Of a stretch of DNA of 64,000 nucleotides, positions 1 through 11,456 are shown one piece after another; position 1 is the first letter of the stretch, and every line of letters begins with the position of its first letter. A program made the translations under genes and the position numbers. The DNA is from Gremmenia infestans (lineage: Eukaryota > Ascomycota > Leotiomycetes > Helotiales > Hamatocanthoscyphaceae), in NCBI GenBank assembly GCA_032629725.1, contig JAFEVB010000032.1, forward strand, positions 558,001 to 622,000. Reading direction: 5' to 3'. Under the pieces are notes generated by a model. It did no database searches. It was given only the letters and a program-made list of their open reading frames with translations, and was not told where the DNA came from.

Positions 1-741
1 TGGGGTTTGAAATCTATAAGAAGGTCAGATCCCTTCAAATACTTTTCTTCAGACAATGCTATAGAGGACTGCTTCCCATATTGCAACTGAATAGCTCTCA
101 ACTTTGGACCTTTTGGTAACTATAATCCTAGAACTGCTCGACCTTCCAGAACACAGCTAATATGGTGAAAGCTGTACCATAATCAAGGCTTGCACTGCTT
201 GATTTCAACAGACCATCGGGTTGCCTCTATCCTGTTCTGAAATCTAGCTTGGATGTCAAGGTTTGATATCTTGTTGCATCCGCGTAGCGGGGGCAAACAA
301 TGCAACGGGATGCCCAAGCTCTTTCCTTCATTGTAATCAGTCGAGGATATGCAATTTGCACCACAAGGCATGTGTGCAGTAGCAGCTCTCAAGGTTGCCT
401 GGGTCTAGAAACATTCTAAACATACCTAAAGTCCTAAGTTGCATCTTTCATACCAAATTCCAAAAAGGGTTAGTCAAAATTTCAGAATGGAGTGGTATTT
501 ATTGCCCTCAAGGCTATCTCGAATTTATTCACTTTTTGCATCTGGCTTTTCTAAGTATCGGTGTCAACTGCAATTTCCTCGAATATCAAATTTGCATGTT
601 GTCGCCTTGCCTTGCCTCGCTTCGCGCTTTCCTTCCTATTCTACCGCCTTCGGATAACAGCCCAAATGGATTGAATCTTGTCTTGTCAGGGACCTTGCAT
701 AACTGCGAACTCCCAAATGAATAAGAGGAGGAACAGGGATC
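1..741. other. Intergenic, no gene recognised
   Basis: No open frame here has splice structure or similarity I can support. It is presumably upstream sequence of the gene starting at 742; the window edge may cut a neighbour. Confidence 0.5.
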
Positions 742-2987
742 ATGGTCACCTACGGGAAGAACAAGAAACGACTTGCTCTCCCGACCTTTCGCTCTGGCAA
801 GAATAAGAAACAGTCAGCTGCGCAGGCAGGTTAGTCTCTCCACTCATATCCAGGTCGTCCAATTGTCCTCGGGAGATCTCTCTCGAGGCCGGCCAACCAG
901 ACGTCATCCTCTACCAATCGAGCACGGCATGGCCGCCTCATTTCATGCTTTGCGTGAAGTTGAGCGCCATCAGCTAATGGCCTGCCTTGCAGATACGGTA
1001 TCGACGACAACTGATTTCCAAAGCAACACACGCCGCGAGACGCGTCTCTCTCCTCAAGATGATAGTATCGACGAAATGGCAAGCATGCTACTAGACGACA
1101 CTACAATCGACCAACTGAAGGCTGATCCAGGAAAGCGGTTTTCCCAGATCTCCTTGCCCGAGGGTCTGCCTGGCTTCTCCCAAAGTGCATCTCAAAATGA
1201 CAAAGCTCTACCGCGTCTTCCTAGCCTGCTATTCAATGGTGACAATGCGTGGGCTTTCAAGTCCATGCCTGTTATCACAGCCACTGGCAATATCAACGAA
1301 ATGCATTTTGATCATGCCACGGATGAAAGTGTAAGCCTTCAGAGCGAATCACAAATGGCATATCAAGAACACAATGCTCTATCCCATATTGACACACCTT
1401 CCATGTCACTTACGCCCCCGATTCCTCGAAAATCCTCTAAGCGGAAGTCGTCCAGGCCAAAGAGTGTATCCGTCCAATTCGGCGAAATTGCTAGGAAGGC
1501 TGTATCGAAGAGTGTCAGTACGCCAAACAATCTCACAGCTTTAGCTCAGCACAAATCGTCAAGCCCATTAGACACAAACCATCTCGATGACAAGATCCAG
1601 CAAATGCTTGCCGCCACGAATTTACTCAAGGGCGATACTGTAGGGGTGAAATACCATAATCTGCCGAATCCGAAAACCAATCGGACAACCATAGTTCTTC
1701 AAGGGCCTCCAGAAGGGGCAGTATTGCATGGACCGATGGTTTCGACAAAGAAACGCCTCAGCAACTACAAGGTTATATCTCGCATGAAGACAGTCATCGG
1801 TGATCATTTGAATGCAAGATCTCTTAAGAAGCGCCACGATCCCGCGAGGGACGACCGACTGCTTGACAATAGCCTGAACGACTTCCATCCCAATGCATCA
1901 CCTACTGCCTCAGCCATCTCGTCTTTTGAGATCGGTTTCAACGAACGTAAGCTCTTCCAACTGCCTTTAGTATCATAATGTTAATTCTTCTCAAGGCAAG
2001 AACCTCAGAACTAAATCAAAGTCCAAATTACTCACGGGATGTCAAGACTTCCCTCGCAAACCTATCCATGAGAATGCACAGAGCCGGAAATTCTTCAACC
2101 TGACCAACGACCCGTTCTCCTCACACCCTAGCCTCCCTCCAAGAACGCCAACCGAGTCTGAGCATCTACTAGACTCCATGTCGGCGGACCAGAGTAGTGA
2201 TGCAGGTCCTCATGATCCAAGTAGACCAACAAGCAGATATAACGACTTTGATGCCCTCTTCACCTCCAGCCCAGAAGCTCAATCCACCCCTCGAATTCGG
2301 CTAGAGCCTTATTTCGGCGCTGGTGGTAAGACAACACTCGAATATGTCCCTACCGATTCGCGCTCGCTGTTTGATCCTGATAACTCGGAGTATTTTGGAC
2401 AACATTCTGACATGGAAGTGGACTGCGAACCGGTCAAGAAGGCAAATAACAGAATGTCTCTCACGGAAGTGGATAATGATCTAAACAGTGACAGGACAAC
2501 TGATGCTGCGAAGCGGAAGGGCTCACAATTGAGAGCGCCTAGTTTTGGATTTGAATCGCCACAATCCAAGAGAGCCAAGAAGCACCCGTCTCCAAGCAAG
2601 GAAGAGCTAGAGCAAATGCAAAAGGATCTGGAGGGGTATGACGACAATGGTTTTGTGCGAGGTCGTGATTACCACCCAGCGCCAATGGGGTTTAATCAGA
2701 TGGCAAAAATCCCAATTCTGACCGCTGGTGACCCCAATGTCAAAATCAGAGCGAAGGAACCCAAGAAAGGAGAGCTGAGTCGGGCCGCTGAATCGATGCC
2801 AAATCTTGCAGGAAGAAACAGACGTCAAAGCTTGAGGAACGCCTTAATGTCGACTCCCACAAACACCAAAGAGAATGGCGAGAAGAGGTATTCGAAGCCA
2901 ATATATGCTGAAGTGGACACCGAGATGGACATTGATGAACTGCAGTTAGACGACTCTGCATATCATATTGGAATGGGGAGGTTGTGA
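742..2987 (+). CDS. Unrecognised basic, low-complexity nuclear-type protein
   Basis: I do not recognise this family. The model has exons 742-829, 993-1946 and 1996-2987 (about 677 aa). The 49-nt second intron is clear because it joins two long frames exactly. The first intron (163 nt, CTAAT branch, TTGCAG acceptor) is inferred; the frame stays open through it, so a start at 773 is the alternative. I prefer ATG 742 because it gives a short Lys-rich N-terminus (MVTYGKNKKR). The protein is Ser/Pro/Lys-rich with several basic clusters such as KRKSSRPK and KRAKK, an acidic C-terminus (TEMDIDELQLDD) and no membrane segments. This composition suggests a disordered nuclear or chromatin protein; that is inference only. 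Confidence 0.75.
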
Positions 2988-3325
2988 TTTTATACGTATT
3001 GAGATTGGCATGAAATTTCGATTTTCTCCCGGAGTTCTGTTCTGTACATACCCTAGAGCTTCTTTTCTACTGGTTTTGATACCCTTTACTTTCCCACTGT
3101 CCGATGTCTAATAGTTCGCTACGTCGAACGTTGATTGTTACCATGAGATGTACAGTGCAAACACGGAAGACAGCACCGATACGAAATAGTTTTAGGTTGT
3201 TACAATGAGCATTTGCAACGATAGGCCGTTAGCTATCAATATAGGATGCAATTCATTTATCTCATTTCATTCATTGTGGGTATCTTTGACGCTTTCATAA
3301 TATACAATCTCCTCTTCCACGCTTC
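2988..3325. other. Convergent 3' intergenic region
   Basis: This lies between the 3' ends of two convergent genes. It is AT-rich with nothing else recognisable. Confidence 0.5.
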
Positions 3326-3691
3326 CTAATACGTGCGATGGCTTCCTCGTCCATCAGTACCATGCATCCTGCGTGTTCCCGCAGCCTTCAAACCCGGCCT
3401 CCTCGTCAAACTACCCCTCAGTTTCATCATCGCCCCACTAACCTTATCCCCCACACTCACACGTCTCTTATGATGATGCACCGGCTGAGCAGTTCTCGTA
3501 TTACGACCCCGGGTATGTGTGGTATGAGTTGTGTGGTGCTGATGCTGGTTGTGGTGGACATGAGTGGCAGGCTCGACTTTGGTGGTTGTCTTCACGGTGC
3601 GGGTATTTGCATTGCGGCCGCGGAGACGGGTCATGAGAGTTGGTTTTGTGGTGCGGGTTTCGACGACGCGGTTGTGGGTGTTGTGGTGCAT
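3326..3691 (-). CDS. Small conserved fungal basic protein (RMHGTDGRG C-terminal motif)
   Basis: The 121-aa product is rich in His, Thr and Arg and ends in a block typical of a small ascomycete family of unknown function (KVSGAMMKLRGSL, then GTRRMHGTDGRGSHRTY). An upstream conserved stretch reads KPTLMTRLRGRN. No membrane or catalytic motif is visible. The frame continues open upstream to ATGs at 4030 and 4120, but that extension is Ser/Thr/Pro low complexity written in CCCAATC-type pyrimidine repeats, which looks like a 5' leader. A TATATAAG box at 4051-4058 would place transcription start near 4025, downstream of both upstream ATGs. ATG 3691 has a good CAACATG context and gives the usual family length. 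The longer 234-aa form remains possible. Confidence 0.7.
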   Translation of the reverse strand: MHHNTHNRVVETRTTKPTLMTRLRGRNANTRTVKTTTKVEPATHVHHNQHQHHTTHTTHTRGRNTRTAQPVHHHKRRVSVGDKVSGAMMKLRGSLTRRPGLKAAGTRRMHGTDGRGSHRTY

Positions 3692-4050
3692 GTTGAGGGT
3701 TGGGGTTGAGATTGGGATTGGGATTGGGATTGATTTTTGGGCGGTTGGCGAGGGAATGGTTGGGTATGTGGTTGTTGGTGAGAGGGATAGGGATGTTGTG
3801 CTTGAGGTTGCTGATGGGGAGAGGGAGAAGCCTAAGGTGGTTGAACTTGAGATTGTGGCTTGGGTTCCTGGACGCTGTGTAGATGTGGATGTGGATGGGG
3901 TGTGTGCTGTTGCTGTTGGTGGTGGTGCGGTTGGTGGGGGTAAGGTGTTGTTTAGATGGATGAATGACGATAGTGTTCTGGGAGATAGGTTGGTTTCTGA
4001 GACTGACGAGGTGTTGTAGATGGGGCTCATGACAAGATAGGTATGCGTAT

Positions 4051-4060
4051 GCTTATATAG
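4051..4060 (-). promoter_or_regulatory. TATA box for the 3326-3691 gene
   Basis: Reading on the minus strand, CTATATAAGC carries a perfect TATATAAG. It lies about 360 nt before the preferred ATG, which predicts a leader of roughly 330 nt made largely of pyrimidine-rich repeats. Confidence 0.5.
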
Positions 4061-5594
4061 ATGGGAGATTAAAGTAGGGGTCTTGAGAGGCTTCTTAACA
4101 GCTAAGTGGTGTACTTGCAAAAACTGGATTGTGGAGAGAGAAGAAGTTGGTGATATGACGAAGCGGGGTGTATATCTTCCATCTGGATGTACAGAATGAT
4201 TGACCTGATGCTAGCTGATCCCAGACTTTGAACGTCATATTTTAAAAGCCTGATATACCTTGCTACCAATAACAGGGCATGCTGAGATTCCGAGACATGG
4301 AATGAATCTCTTGGCTGACGATGATCAGCCACAGGAATGTAAAGTCTGTGGCTGGAAAGGACCCTGAAAAACTTGTTTGCTAAGCTTTGTTCTAATTGGA
4401 CGATTTTGACGTTGCAACAGAAGTTCTGAGAAAGATCGCCAATCATACGTCATTGCAACCGCATAAGGTAATTCTCTCACGTGATTAAGCTTCTGTCTAT
4501 TTGGGGATGCAAGATGGGATGATATGGGTGACTATTCGCAGAGAAATTGATTGAGAGCTTTCAGAGGACTGGCAATAACAAGTCCATTTCGTATCCTGTT
4601 CCACGTGATCAATGCGGATGGAAGAGATTTGTACTTAAGGATTTAGATGGCTCAACTTTTGTCGACTAGACGTGCTGAGTCGCCCATCTGTCTGTAGAAG
4701 GGAGACATGATATAGTTGATGGACGAACGGTGACGATGAAGTCAGTACAGTGAGGGAGAATTGCAAGATATGACAGTGAGTTCAACGCAATTGAATTCTT
4801 TGGAGTGCGAAAAAAGTCCAAAAACAATTATAATCCACTAGGGCTCATTCAGAGAGTTATTGCCGGAACTTGTACATTGGAATGGGGAGAGAAAAGAGAA
4901 TTGAAATAAACATGAAAGGGGTGAAAAGAGGGGTTGTGCGAGTACCGCTATCTATTATAAATGAGGAACCCTGTACTCGTAATTTACCCCTGACTTCTCA
5001 GCCTCGCCCTAAACTACTGTACACCCCACTTCAACCACCTCAAGGCAACATCAACTTGGGCGAAATGAAGATATGACGAGGAGGGCGACGACGACGACGA
5101 CGACTTCCCTTTTGTAGCACAAGCACAAGAGAGCCACGATTACCTTAATTTAATTGATGTAAAAGGAGGATTTGCTCCGGTCCCATTCTCTAGGTACTGT
5201 AGACTGTGTGACATTCGGGCTGCTGCATACATTTCGCTCAAACGAGGTGACGTTTAGCGCAATCTGCCATCGCTTGAGCTTGGTACAGTACAGTACAGTA
5301 CATCATCTTGTCATTGATCCTACCCAACGGTACAGATCGAACTGGTGGAACATGGCCTCTTCCTTGCCCAATTGGCTCTTCTACCATGTATTGTGGGACC
5401 ATTTAATCAACCTTACGTCGTTGACATCCCAATCTCAAAGGTAAGGTAAAACATGAAGTGGTGTGTGAACTGGCTGAGGGTTCTGTTTCCTATATCTTCA
5501 GATTAAGATTAAGATTAAGATTAAGATTTCATTCAAGCTTCTCCTCAATCATAAAACAAACCAAAAAACCAGAGAAACATATCGATCCTCGAAA
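4061..5594. other. Intergenic promoter region with short repeats
   Basis: This divergent region separates the small basic protein gene from the SDR gene. It contains a CGA trinucleotide run (about 5087-5104), a GTACA-type run (about 5283-5302) and four copies of GATTAA at 5501-5527 in the presumed SDR leader. No gene was recognised. Confidence 0.5.
5501..5527. repeat. GATTAA hexanucleotide repeat
   Basis: Four perfect tandem copies of GATTAA plus a partial copy end about 68 bp before the SDR start codon, probably within its leader. Confidence 0.75.
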
Positions 5595-6606
5595 ATGGAT
5601 AAATCTCAATTCGAGAAAGGTAAACCTCCTCTTCAAACAGCACTTCATATACATCTGGTAACTAACAACACAACTCCTAGGTCATCAAGTCCCCGTCTCT
5701 CATCAAGATGCACCGGGCAAGCAACACAAAATGAAGGGCCCCGACCCCGTCGACGACCAATTGCCCACCGCAGATGGAGGTTCCCAACCCTACAAAGCGG
5801 CTGGCAAGTTGGCAGGAAAGAAAGCATTGATTACGGGAGGCGATAGTGGAATTGGAAGATCTATTGCTGTTCTTTATGCCATGGAGGGTGCAGAAGTTAC
5901 CATCGTGTACACACCTGACGAGGAAACCGATGCAAAAAAGACAGAAGGACTCGTTAAGGAGAAGGGCGCGAAGATACATCTCGTCCAAGCCGATCTACGA
6001 AGCCACAAAGAATGCAAGCGTGTAGTTGATAAAGCTGTAGAGGCAATGGGACGCATAAACATCTTGGCTCTAAATCATGGAACCCAGATGATGAAAGATA
6101 GTATCAGTGAGATCAGCGAGTACGTCTCCCTCCACCAAGTCAACATGCAGGAACCCACCTACTAACAAGCCGAAAGGGAACAATGGACCAACACATTCGC
6201 CACAAACATCCACCCCTTTTTCTTCCTCTCTAAATACGTCCTCCCTGGCATGTCCTCCGGCGACACAATCATAACCTGCGCCTCGGTCAACCCATACATC
6301 GGCCGTCCCGACCTTCTCGACTACACCTCCTCCAAGGGAGCCATCGTAGCCTTCACCCGCGCTCTCGCGAACCAGCAAATCGAAAACGGCATCCGTGTCA
6401 ACTGCGTGTGTCCAGGCCCGATCTGGACGCCCCTGATCCCCGCCACGATGAACGACGAGGCGCAGAAACAGTTCACGAGCCCGATGGGCAGGCCGGGGCA
6501 GCCGGTAGAGGTGGCTACTTGTTTTGTGTTTTTGGCGGGCCCGGATAGTAGTTTTATCTCTGGCCAGAGTCTGCATCCTAATGGCGGGACTCAGGTTGGA
6601 AGCTAG
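5595..6606 (+). CDS. Short-chain dehydrogenase/reductase, stress-type (classical SDR)
   Basis: Exons are 5595-5619, 5681-6119 and 6177-6606; both introns are GT-AG with in-frame joins, the second with an ACTAAC branch. The product is about 297 aa. Visible SDR features are the cofactor motif TGGDSGIGRS, an NHG variant of the NNAG motif, the catalytic Ser in ITCASVN, the Tyr/Lys pair in YTSSKGA, and PGPIWTPL after the active site. The N-terminal tail (GHQVPVSHQDAPGKQHKMKGPDP) is typical of the bacterial/fungal oxidoreductase group related to YhdF/YghA and general-stress dehydrogenases. It is an NAD(P)-dependent carbonyl/alcohol oxidoreductase, probably cytosolic; the substrate cannot be read from sequence. 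The (GATTAA)4 repeat lies just upstream. Confidence 0.9.
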
Positions 6607-7700
6607 TTTGAGAAGAAAAGCATGTCAAGGGGAAACGTGTTCTTGAGAGACGAGGGAGTAGATTGACTCAAATCAAATCGAATCAAATCGCATTGCATTG
6701 CGTCGTATCAAAAACAATCTCGTCCTACAAGCCACAGCAGGCTACACATCAAACCCCCAAGGTCGTCCGTCGTACTTAGCTGTCACTCCACCCCGTTGCT
6801 TCCTTTCATCTTGCCCAAATCAATCAATTCCCGTAGCTTACTTACTCCTACTCCGTAACACAATATTCCCAAGTCCGGGACTCCTCGCTCACCATTGACA
6901 GACGAAAACCACCCACCCATCCACCCACACACGCACATCTCGAACACCAAACTCCATATACAGCCATACTATCATAAACAAGCAAATAGTCACAAGATAG
7001 GTAAGTCCCATAGTAAACAAGACAGACAGCCCTGTAAACAAGCGCATAGGCAAAAATATCCGTTTGATTTCCTCGTCGTTATATCCTGCTTGGACCTACC
7101 TTACTAATCGTTTAGTGTCTGTCTGTCTGTCTGTCTGTTAATAAGGTGTTCGTTAGAAAGGATGCAGAATGCTAAGGAATCTAAAGTAAATACCTACCTA
7201 TAATTTACTTAACAGGATACTCAGGTAGGTATGCGATGCTGTTATAGTAGTAATTCTCATTCTTAGCCCTGCACTGCTCTGGGAGCTCCGAAATGGGGTT
7301 TCGTATATAGAACCCCGTAGCAACACGTTTAAGCTGCCTTGTTCAACTATCGGCCAGTAAGGGGTTCGTGACACTCGCTGCTCCAACCGATAATCTACGA
7401 GGTAATAGGGCAATAGTATAGTTCTTGGAAACAAACTATTCAGGAGGAAGAAATCATTTCAGTAGGAGTGAAGCTCCTGGTGTATGTACAGACAGGTAAA
7501 TTCCCGAACTCAAGGCGCCAGTTCCTCCTTTCCAAAAACTCCGCGAGTATCTATCAAGTCACTCACTCTTGCTATACAAGCCGTACCGAGTAATAATCCC
7601 GCTTATATACACGGCCACATGGCCCAAAATGAAATGGTCGGGAGCGACCAAAGGCAATCTATAAACACCCTACCTACCCATCACCCCCGTAGTACCTATG
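6607..7700. other. Intergenic region with tetranucleotide repeat
   Basis: The region lies between convergent genes. It holds a TGTC tetranucleotide run at about 7116-7138. A 10-bp inverted pair (ATACCTACCT at 7190-7199 and its reverse complement at 7223-7232) may form a weak hairpin. No convincing gene. Confidence 0.5.
7116..7138. repeat. TGTC microsatellite
   Basis: About six tandem TGTC units lie in the gap between the SDR and SPX gene 3' ends. Confidence 0.8.
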
Positions 7701-9241
7701 TCATAATCCAGTATTCCCAGCCACCAACACCAAGAGCATACCATTCAATATACAGATTGTGGCGAGTGTGACGACGACACATGTCCGGTGCATCCAGCCG
7801 AGCGTCTCTGTCCGAGCCAGCATACATGCGAAGCCCATGATAGCAAAGAAGACACTCGCAACCACACCTGTGATTACTCCACAGTCAACTTCCACGCGCA
7901 GACGCCGCCGACCCGTAGCCACAAGAAGGCCAGCAACCAGCAGGAGGACAAACGCAGCGCCGAAGCTGCCCAGACATGTGCGGAAGAGAACTTTTTCTCG
8001 ATAGCGGACGTACTTCTGGTCACTCACGCTGGGGAACGTGGCATAGTGGGCTACATAGCCACTAGGGAAATCAGAAGACGACGCATAAGCCTCGTCTTCC
8101 ATATCTGTATCGAGGGCACTGGGTTGCTGTGCGAAGTATCCTTCTCCACTGCCCAGTAAAGGGCGGCTTTCTCCGGGCGATTGAGCAGGGCTTAGCCAGG
8201 CCTTGACTTTTTCCATCGGTACGCGAGCACGCGAGACGAGCGATCCGACCATCTTTGCGCCAGGGAATGTCGAGTCTGAATTAACGTATATAGTGTATGG
8301 CTCGTTATCTCCTGCCTCGCTCCCATCATCGTACTCGTTCCAGTATGCTGCTTGGGGAGGTGGTTGGCTTTGTATTTGCGAGCCCGAGGATCGGGATATC
8401 GTTCTAGGTGTGGCGGGTTCACTCGACTCTGGTGTAGATGAGCGGAGGATTGCAAGGATGTTGCTGTATTGCGAAATCAAGGGTTCGAGATCGGTCTTGG
8501 TGACGCTCTTTGGATCATCCAGTACCTCCGAATTGAATCGTACTCCCAGTGACCTCGATCCTGTCCATTTCTATGCAAGTTAGCATGGGTTTGATGTGAT
8601 TTCTAAATTAGCATATACCCTGTACTTCTTCAATATCTTGTAAAATGCTGTCCGTTGAGCTGTAATAAATCGCTGTAGATTCTTGATATCATCCCCACAT
8701 CTGTCATGTCAATATCTCTCCGTATAAACTCCTACAAGACTCTACGTACTTTATGATTTGATTATCGTATTTCGCAAACTTCTCTCGCCTTTTCTGCGAC
8801 ATTGGCTTGCCTGTGGTGTTCGCACATCGCTGTAGCAGTCGGGTTATAACCTTCTCGAGGAAGTCTAGTATTCAAATTAGCCACTGCCAATCCAATCCAA
8901 TCCAATCGTGAGACAGTTGAGGGCCCTTACGGAGTCGACGGCTGATCTCATCTGCCTTGCTCGAAACAAAGAGCTCGACCCGGTCGTGTTGATTAACCAG
9001 TTCTTCGAAGAACTTGTCCTCAAACCTCTGCAGCGCAGAATCAACATGGCCGGGGATCGCGACGGCTTGGCCTTGGTTTTTCGAAGTATTGACCTTGAGG
9101 AGGTGCTTCAATGCGTTGTAATCAACGTTATCTAATCGATTATTAGCAGAATGTCTGGGAGATTGGCGGGGAACTGAGATGAGACTCACAAGCTCTCCAT
9201 TGGGGCACTGATTGCGCTTCGAAGTTTTGGCCGTACTTCAT
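7701..9241 (-). CDS. SPX-domain protein with C-terminal membrane segments
   Basis: Five exons (9241-9190, 9131-8931, 8864-8750, 8700-8619, 8570-7701) give about 439 aa; every intron is 48-66 nt, GT-AG and phase-consistent. Residues 1-185 form an SPX domain: it starts MKYGQNFEAQSVPQWR-YNVDYNALK, has a long helical middle, and the lysine cluster FYKILKKYRKW that in SPX proteins binds inositol pyrophosphates. A Ser/Pro/acidic linker follows, then about three hydrophobic helices near residues 343-370, 379-401 and 412-436. There is no VTC catalytic tunnel, GDPD, ankyrin or EXS domain, so it is not Vtc2/3/4, Gde1, Pho81 or Syg1. By inference it is a membrane (vacuolar?) phosphate-status sensor or a partner of the VTC complex, whose Vtc1 subunit is encoded at 32.5 kb. 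Confidence 0.88.
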
Positions 9242-9390
9242 TCCTCAAGGTACAACCACTGGAACGTGGTTATCCGTTGCCTGAAGCAACTTGGTTGGTA
9301 TTATATATCTCGAGTAACAGTACTGTGAATGGACGTCGGGTAGGCGCGGCCGCCCTCTGTGGACCTTTCTAGTGGCCTGCAGACAGGGTT

Positions 9391-9435
9391 TGGAAGAATT
9401 GGAAGAATTGGAAGAATTGGAAGAATTGGAAGAAC
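9391..9435. repeat. 9-bp tandem repeat (TGGAAGAAT)5
   Basis: Five head-to-tail copies of TGGAAGAAT, the last ending in C, lie about 150 bp upstream of the SPX gene start. They are perfect apart from that last base, so the array is young or prone to length change. Confidence 0.85.
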
Positions 9436-9857
9436 TAGTTTGAAGAACAAAGAAGTCTCGGGGATTATTATGGTTTGGAGGCGATTGATTGAAACACGAT
9501 GTGGTGACATACAGTACAGTATCTCCTCGCAGTTGATAAGAGAGTTCGGTACTTCTTACCTTACTGTACTACACAGTACTAGCCGGGACAGTCGGTGCAC
9601 CGTATAGTTAAACTTTCGTACTCCCCTCCCCAAGGCTGAGCCCAAGCACTGTCGTCCACACAAGCCAATAAAACGCAAGCAATGCACCACAGCACCACCA
9701 CCCCACGCCACGCACCCTTATATTAAACTGCCGAAAAAGTCAGGGATGTCGAGAAAAACACTGCGCTCTTAGGCTCAGACTCGCCGCAGAGATTGCAACC
9801 TGAGAAAAGCAAGCCGTCGCCGCTCTGGAAGACCACCACCCAATGGCCGCGTATGAT

Positions 9858-9911
9858 TGAGTGAGTGGGTGAGTGAGTGAGTGAGTGAGTATGTGAGTGA
9901 GTGAGAGTGAG
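9858..9911. repeat. GAGT/GTGA microsatellite
   Basis: This is an interrupted tetranucleotide array of GAGT units with single variant units (GGGT, ATGT). Any open frames across it are repeat artefacts. Confidence 0.8.
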
Positions 9912-11456
9912 CTGTGGTGTGGCTAAATAATAAAAGATTGCTCGAAGCTGTCGTGTAACGATGCCCATGCAAGTATTCCTTTGGTACCTAAGTATGCAAT
10001 TTCTCCTTCTGTCGAATCCTGCACACAGAGTTGTACGGACGAAACACAAACGCAGATCCAGTGCATTGAAACCGAGGTTGGGATTGATAAGTAAAAGAGA
10101 CCGAGAAAAAGACTACCTTGGTCAAACGCAAGACTGGAAATGGTATAGCTAAAATCATTTACACAGAAAACTGCTACACTTTCGGCTATCTATGGGGTAA
10201 ATGATCAGATCTTGACTTGACCCTTTTGATCTGCACATATCGATAATCCCATTTTCTCTTTCTCTTCTCACTTGGTCCCTAGGCAAGTGAATAATCATCA
10301 CAAGTCAAGGTAGCAAGTTGCCCGCCTTCACTACTCAACTCAGGATCCAGCCTCGGACTTTTCTCTTTCTTAATTAAAACATTTCCTTAGGACCTCCAAA
10401 TAGTGTTATCCATACTGCATCTGCACCTCCACCACTCCTCACCTCACCACACCACCACTATTTTCATTCACTGGCTCACCACCTTGCTCTTATCTGATGC
10501 AACGCGAGTATCGGCTGTTGGTTTTCCAAGGGTCTTCTAAATAATATATTCATGTCAGAATTCCTCCACGGGCTAAGATACCTTATGCATTGCAAACCGA
10601 TTCCAGACTGTATAGCAAGCCAACCAATCAACGGGGCATTTCCCGTCATGCTCTTCTTCTTTCGGCAAGTCCTCACACGAGCATATGCAAGTATCCTCTC
10701 ACAGCTCTCTTATCTCTGTCTAGATTGTCCAGCCCCTACCATTTTGTCTATAGCCGACACCTTGCTATCAAGAACTTAATGACTTCGCCCCATGATGAAA
10801 GTCCATTGGGAACCGAAAATGAACTAAAAGCCGTGGAAGTACTTCTCGGAATGCTTCCCCGTACAAACGTGCATGTACATTAGGGTCGAGTATTTTATCA
10901 GAGAAAATGGTTCGCACACGATATCGTGAGGAAAAGACGCCACTACTTCGTATAGGTATTTGATACGAAAGATCGACACCGGCCACCACCACCAAAGTAA
11001 CATTCGCTCTAAGTGAAACCTACCTACCGCCCAGTAGTGTAAATAGACTTTTCAATTCAAAATCAACAAACCGGAATCGTAATGTTTCTCGCCAAAGCTC
11101 CACTTACATTGTGATATTGTAGAAAGGTATTTTGTATACCGATCAATGCTACTTCAAACGTATATTGGAGCTTCGTCATTCTCTCTTTCGAAGTTACCCA
11201 CTTACTGCCGCTGCCCATCTCTGCTTAGAACCCGATTTTATGTAGATAAAAAGTTCACTGGAGTATCATATCGTATCATAAAATGGGGGAAACATTAGGC
11301 AAAACTTTCTAGAGAGAAAAGAAGTCAGAAGTCGGTGCAAACGGAAGGGGGGCTCCTCTCGCTTGCGATAGCGCCACTCGATTGCTGAGCTGAAACCTTA
11401 TCCTTATCGGCGCCAAAATAAAAAAGTCTTTTCTTCCAACGTCCTCTACCAAAAGA

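Larger units (their letters stand above)
9242..11456. other. Long divergent intergenic region
   Basis: About 2.2 kb separates the SPX gene and Mpp10, which are transcribed apart. It contains a 9-bp minisatellite and a GAGT microsatellite (listed separately). No open frame shows a recognisable protein. Confidence 0.5.

Noticed and set aside
830..875. Shorter alternatives for the first intron of the 742 gene (ending at 875 or 887)
   Set aside because: They keep frame but use GGAG or CGAG acceptors without a good branch; the 992 acceptor (CTAAT, TTGCAG) fits better.
3564..4019. Plus-strand open frame of about 150 codons
   Set aside because: It is the complement of the pyrimidine-repeat leader and the small basic protein gene; composition (Gly/Val/Leu repeats) is a repeat artefact.
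6070..6576. Minus-strand open frame of 168 codons across the SDR gene
   Set aside because: It is antisense to exon 3 of a clear SDR with catalytic motifs in the other strand; it results from GC-rich codon use.
9391..9435. Short direct repeats considered as a CRISPR-like array
   Set aside because: Units are contiguous 9-mers with no spacers in a eukaryotic promoter; a minisatellite explains them.
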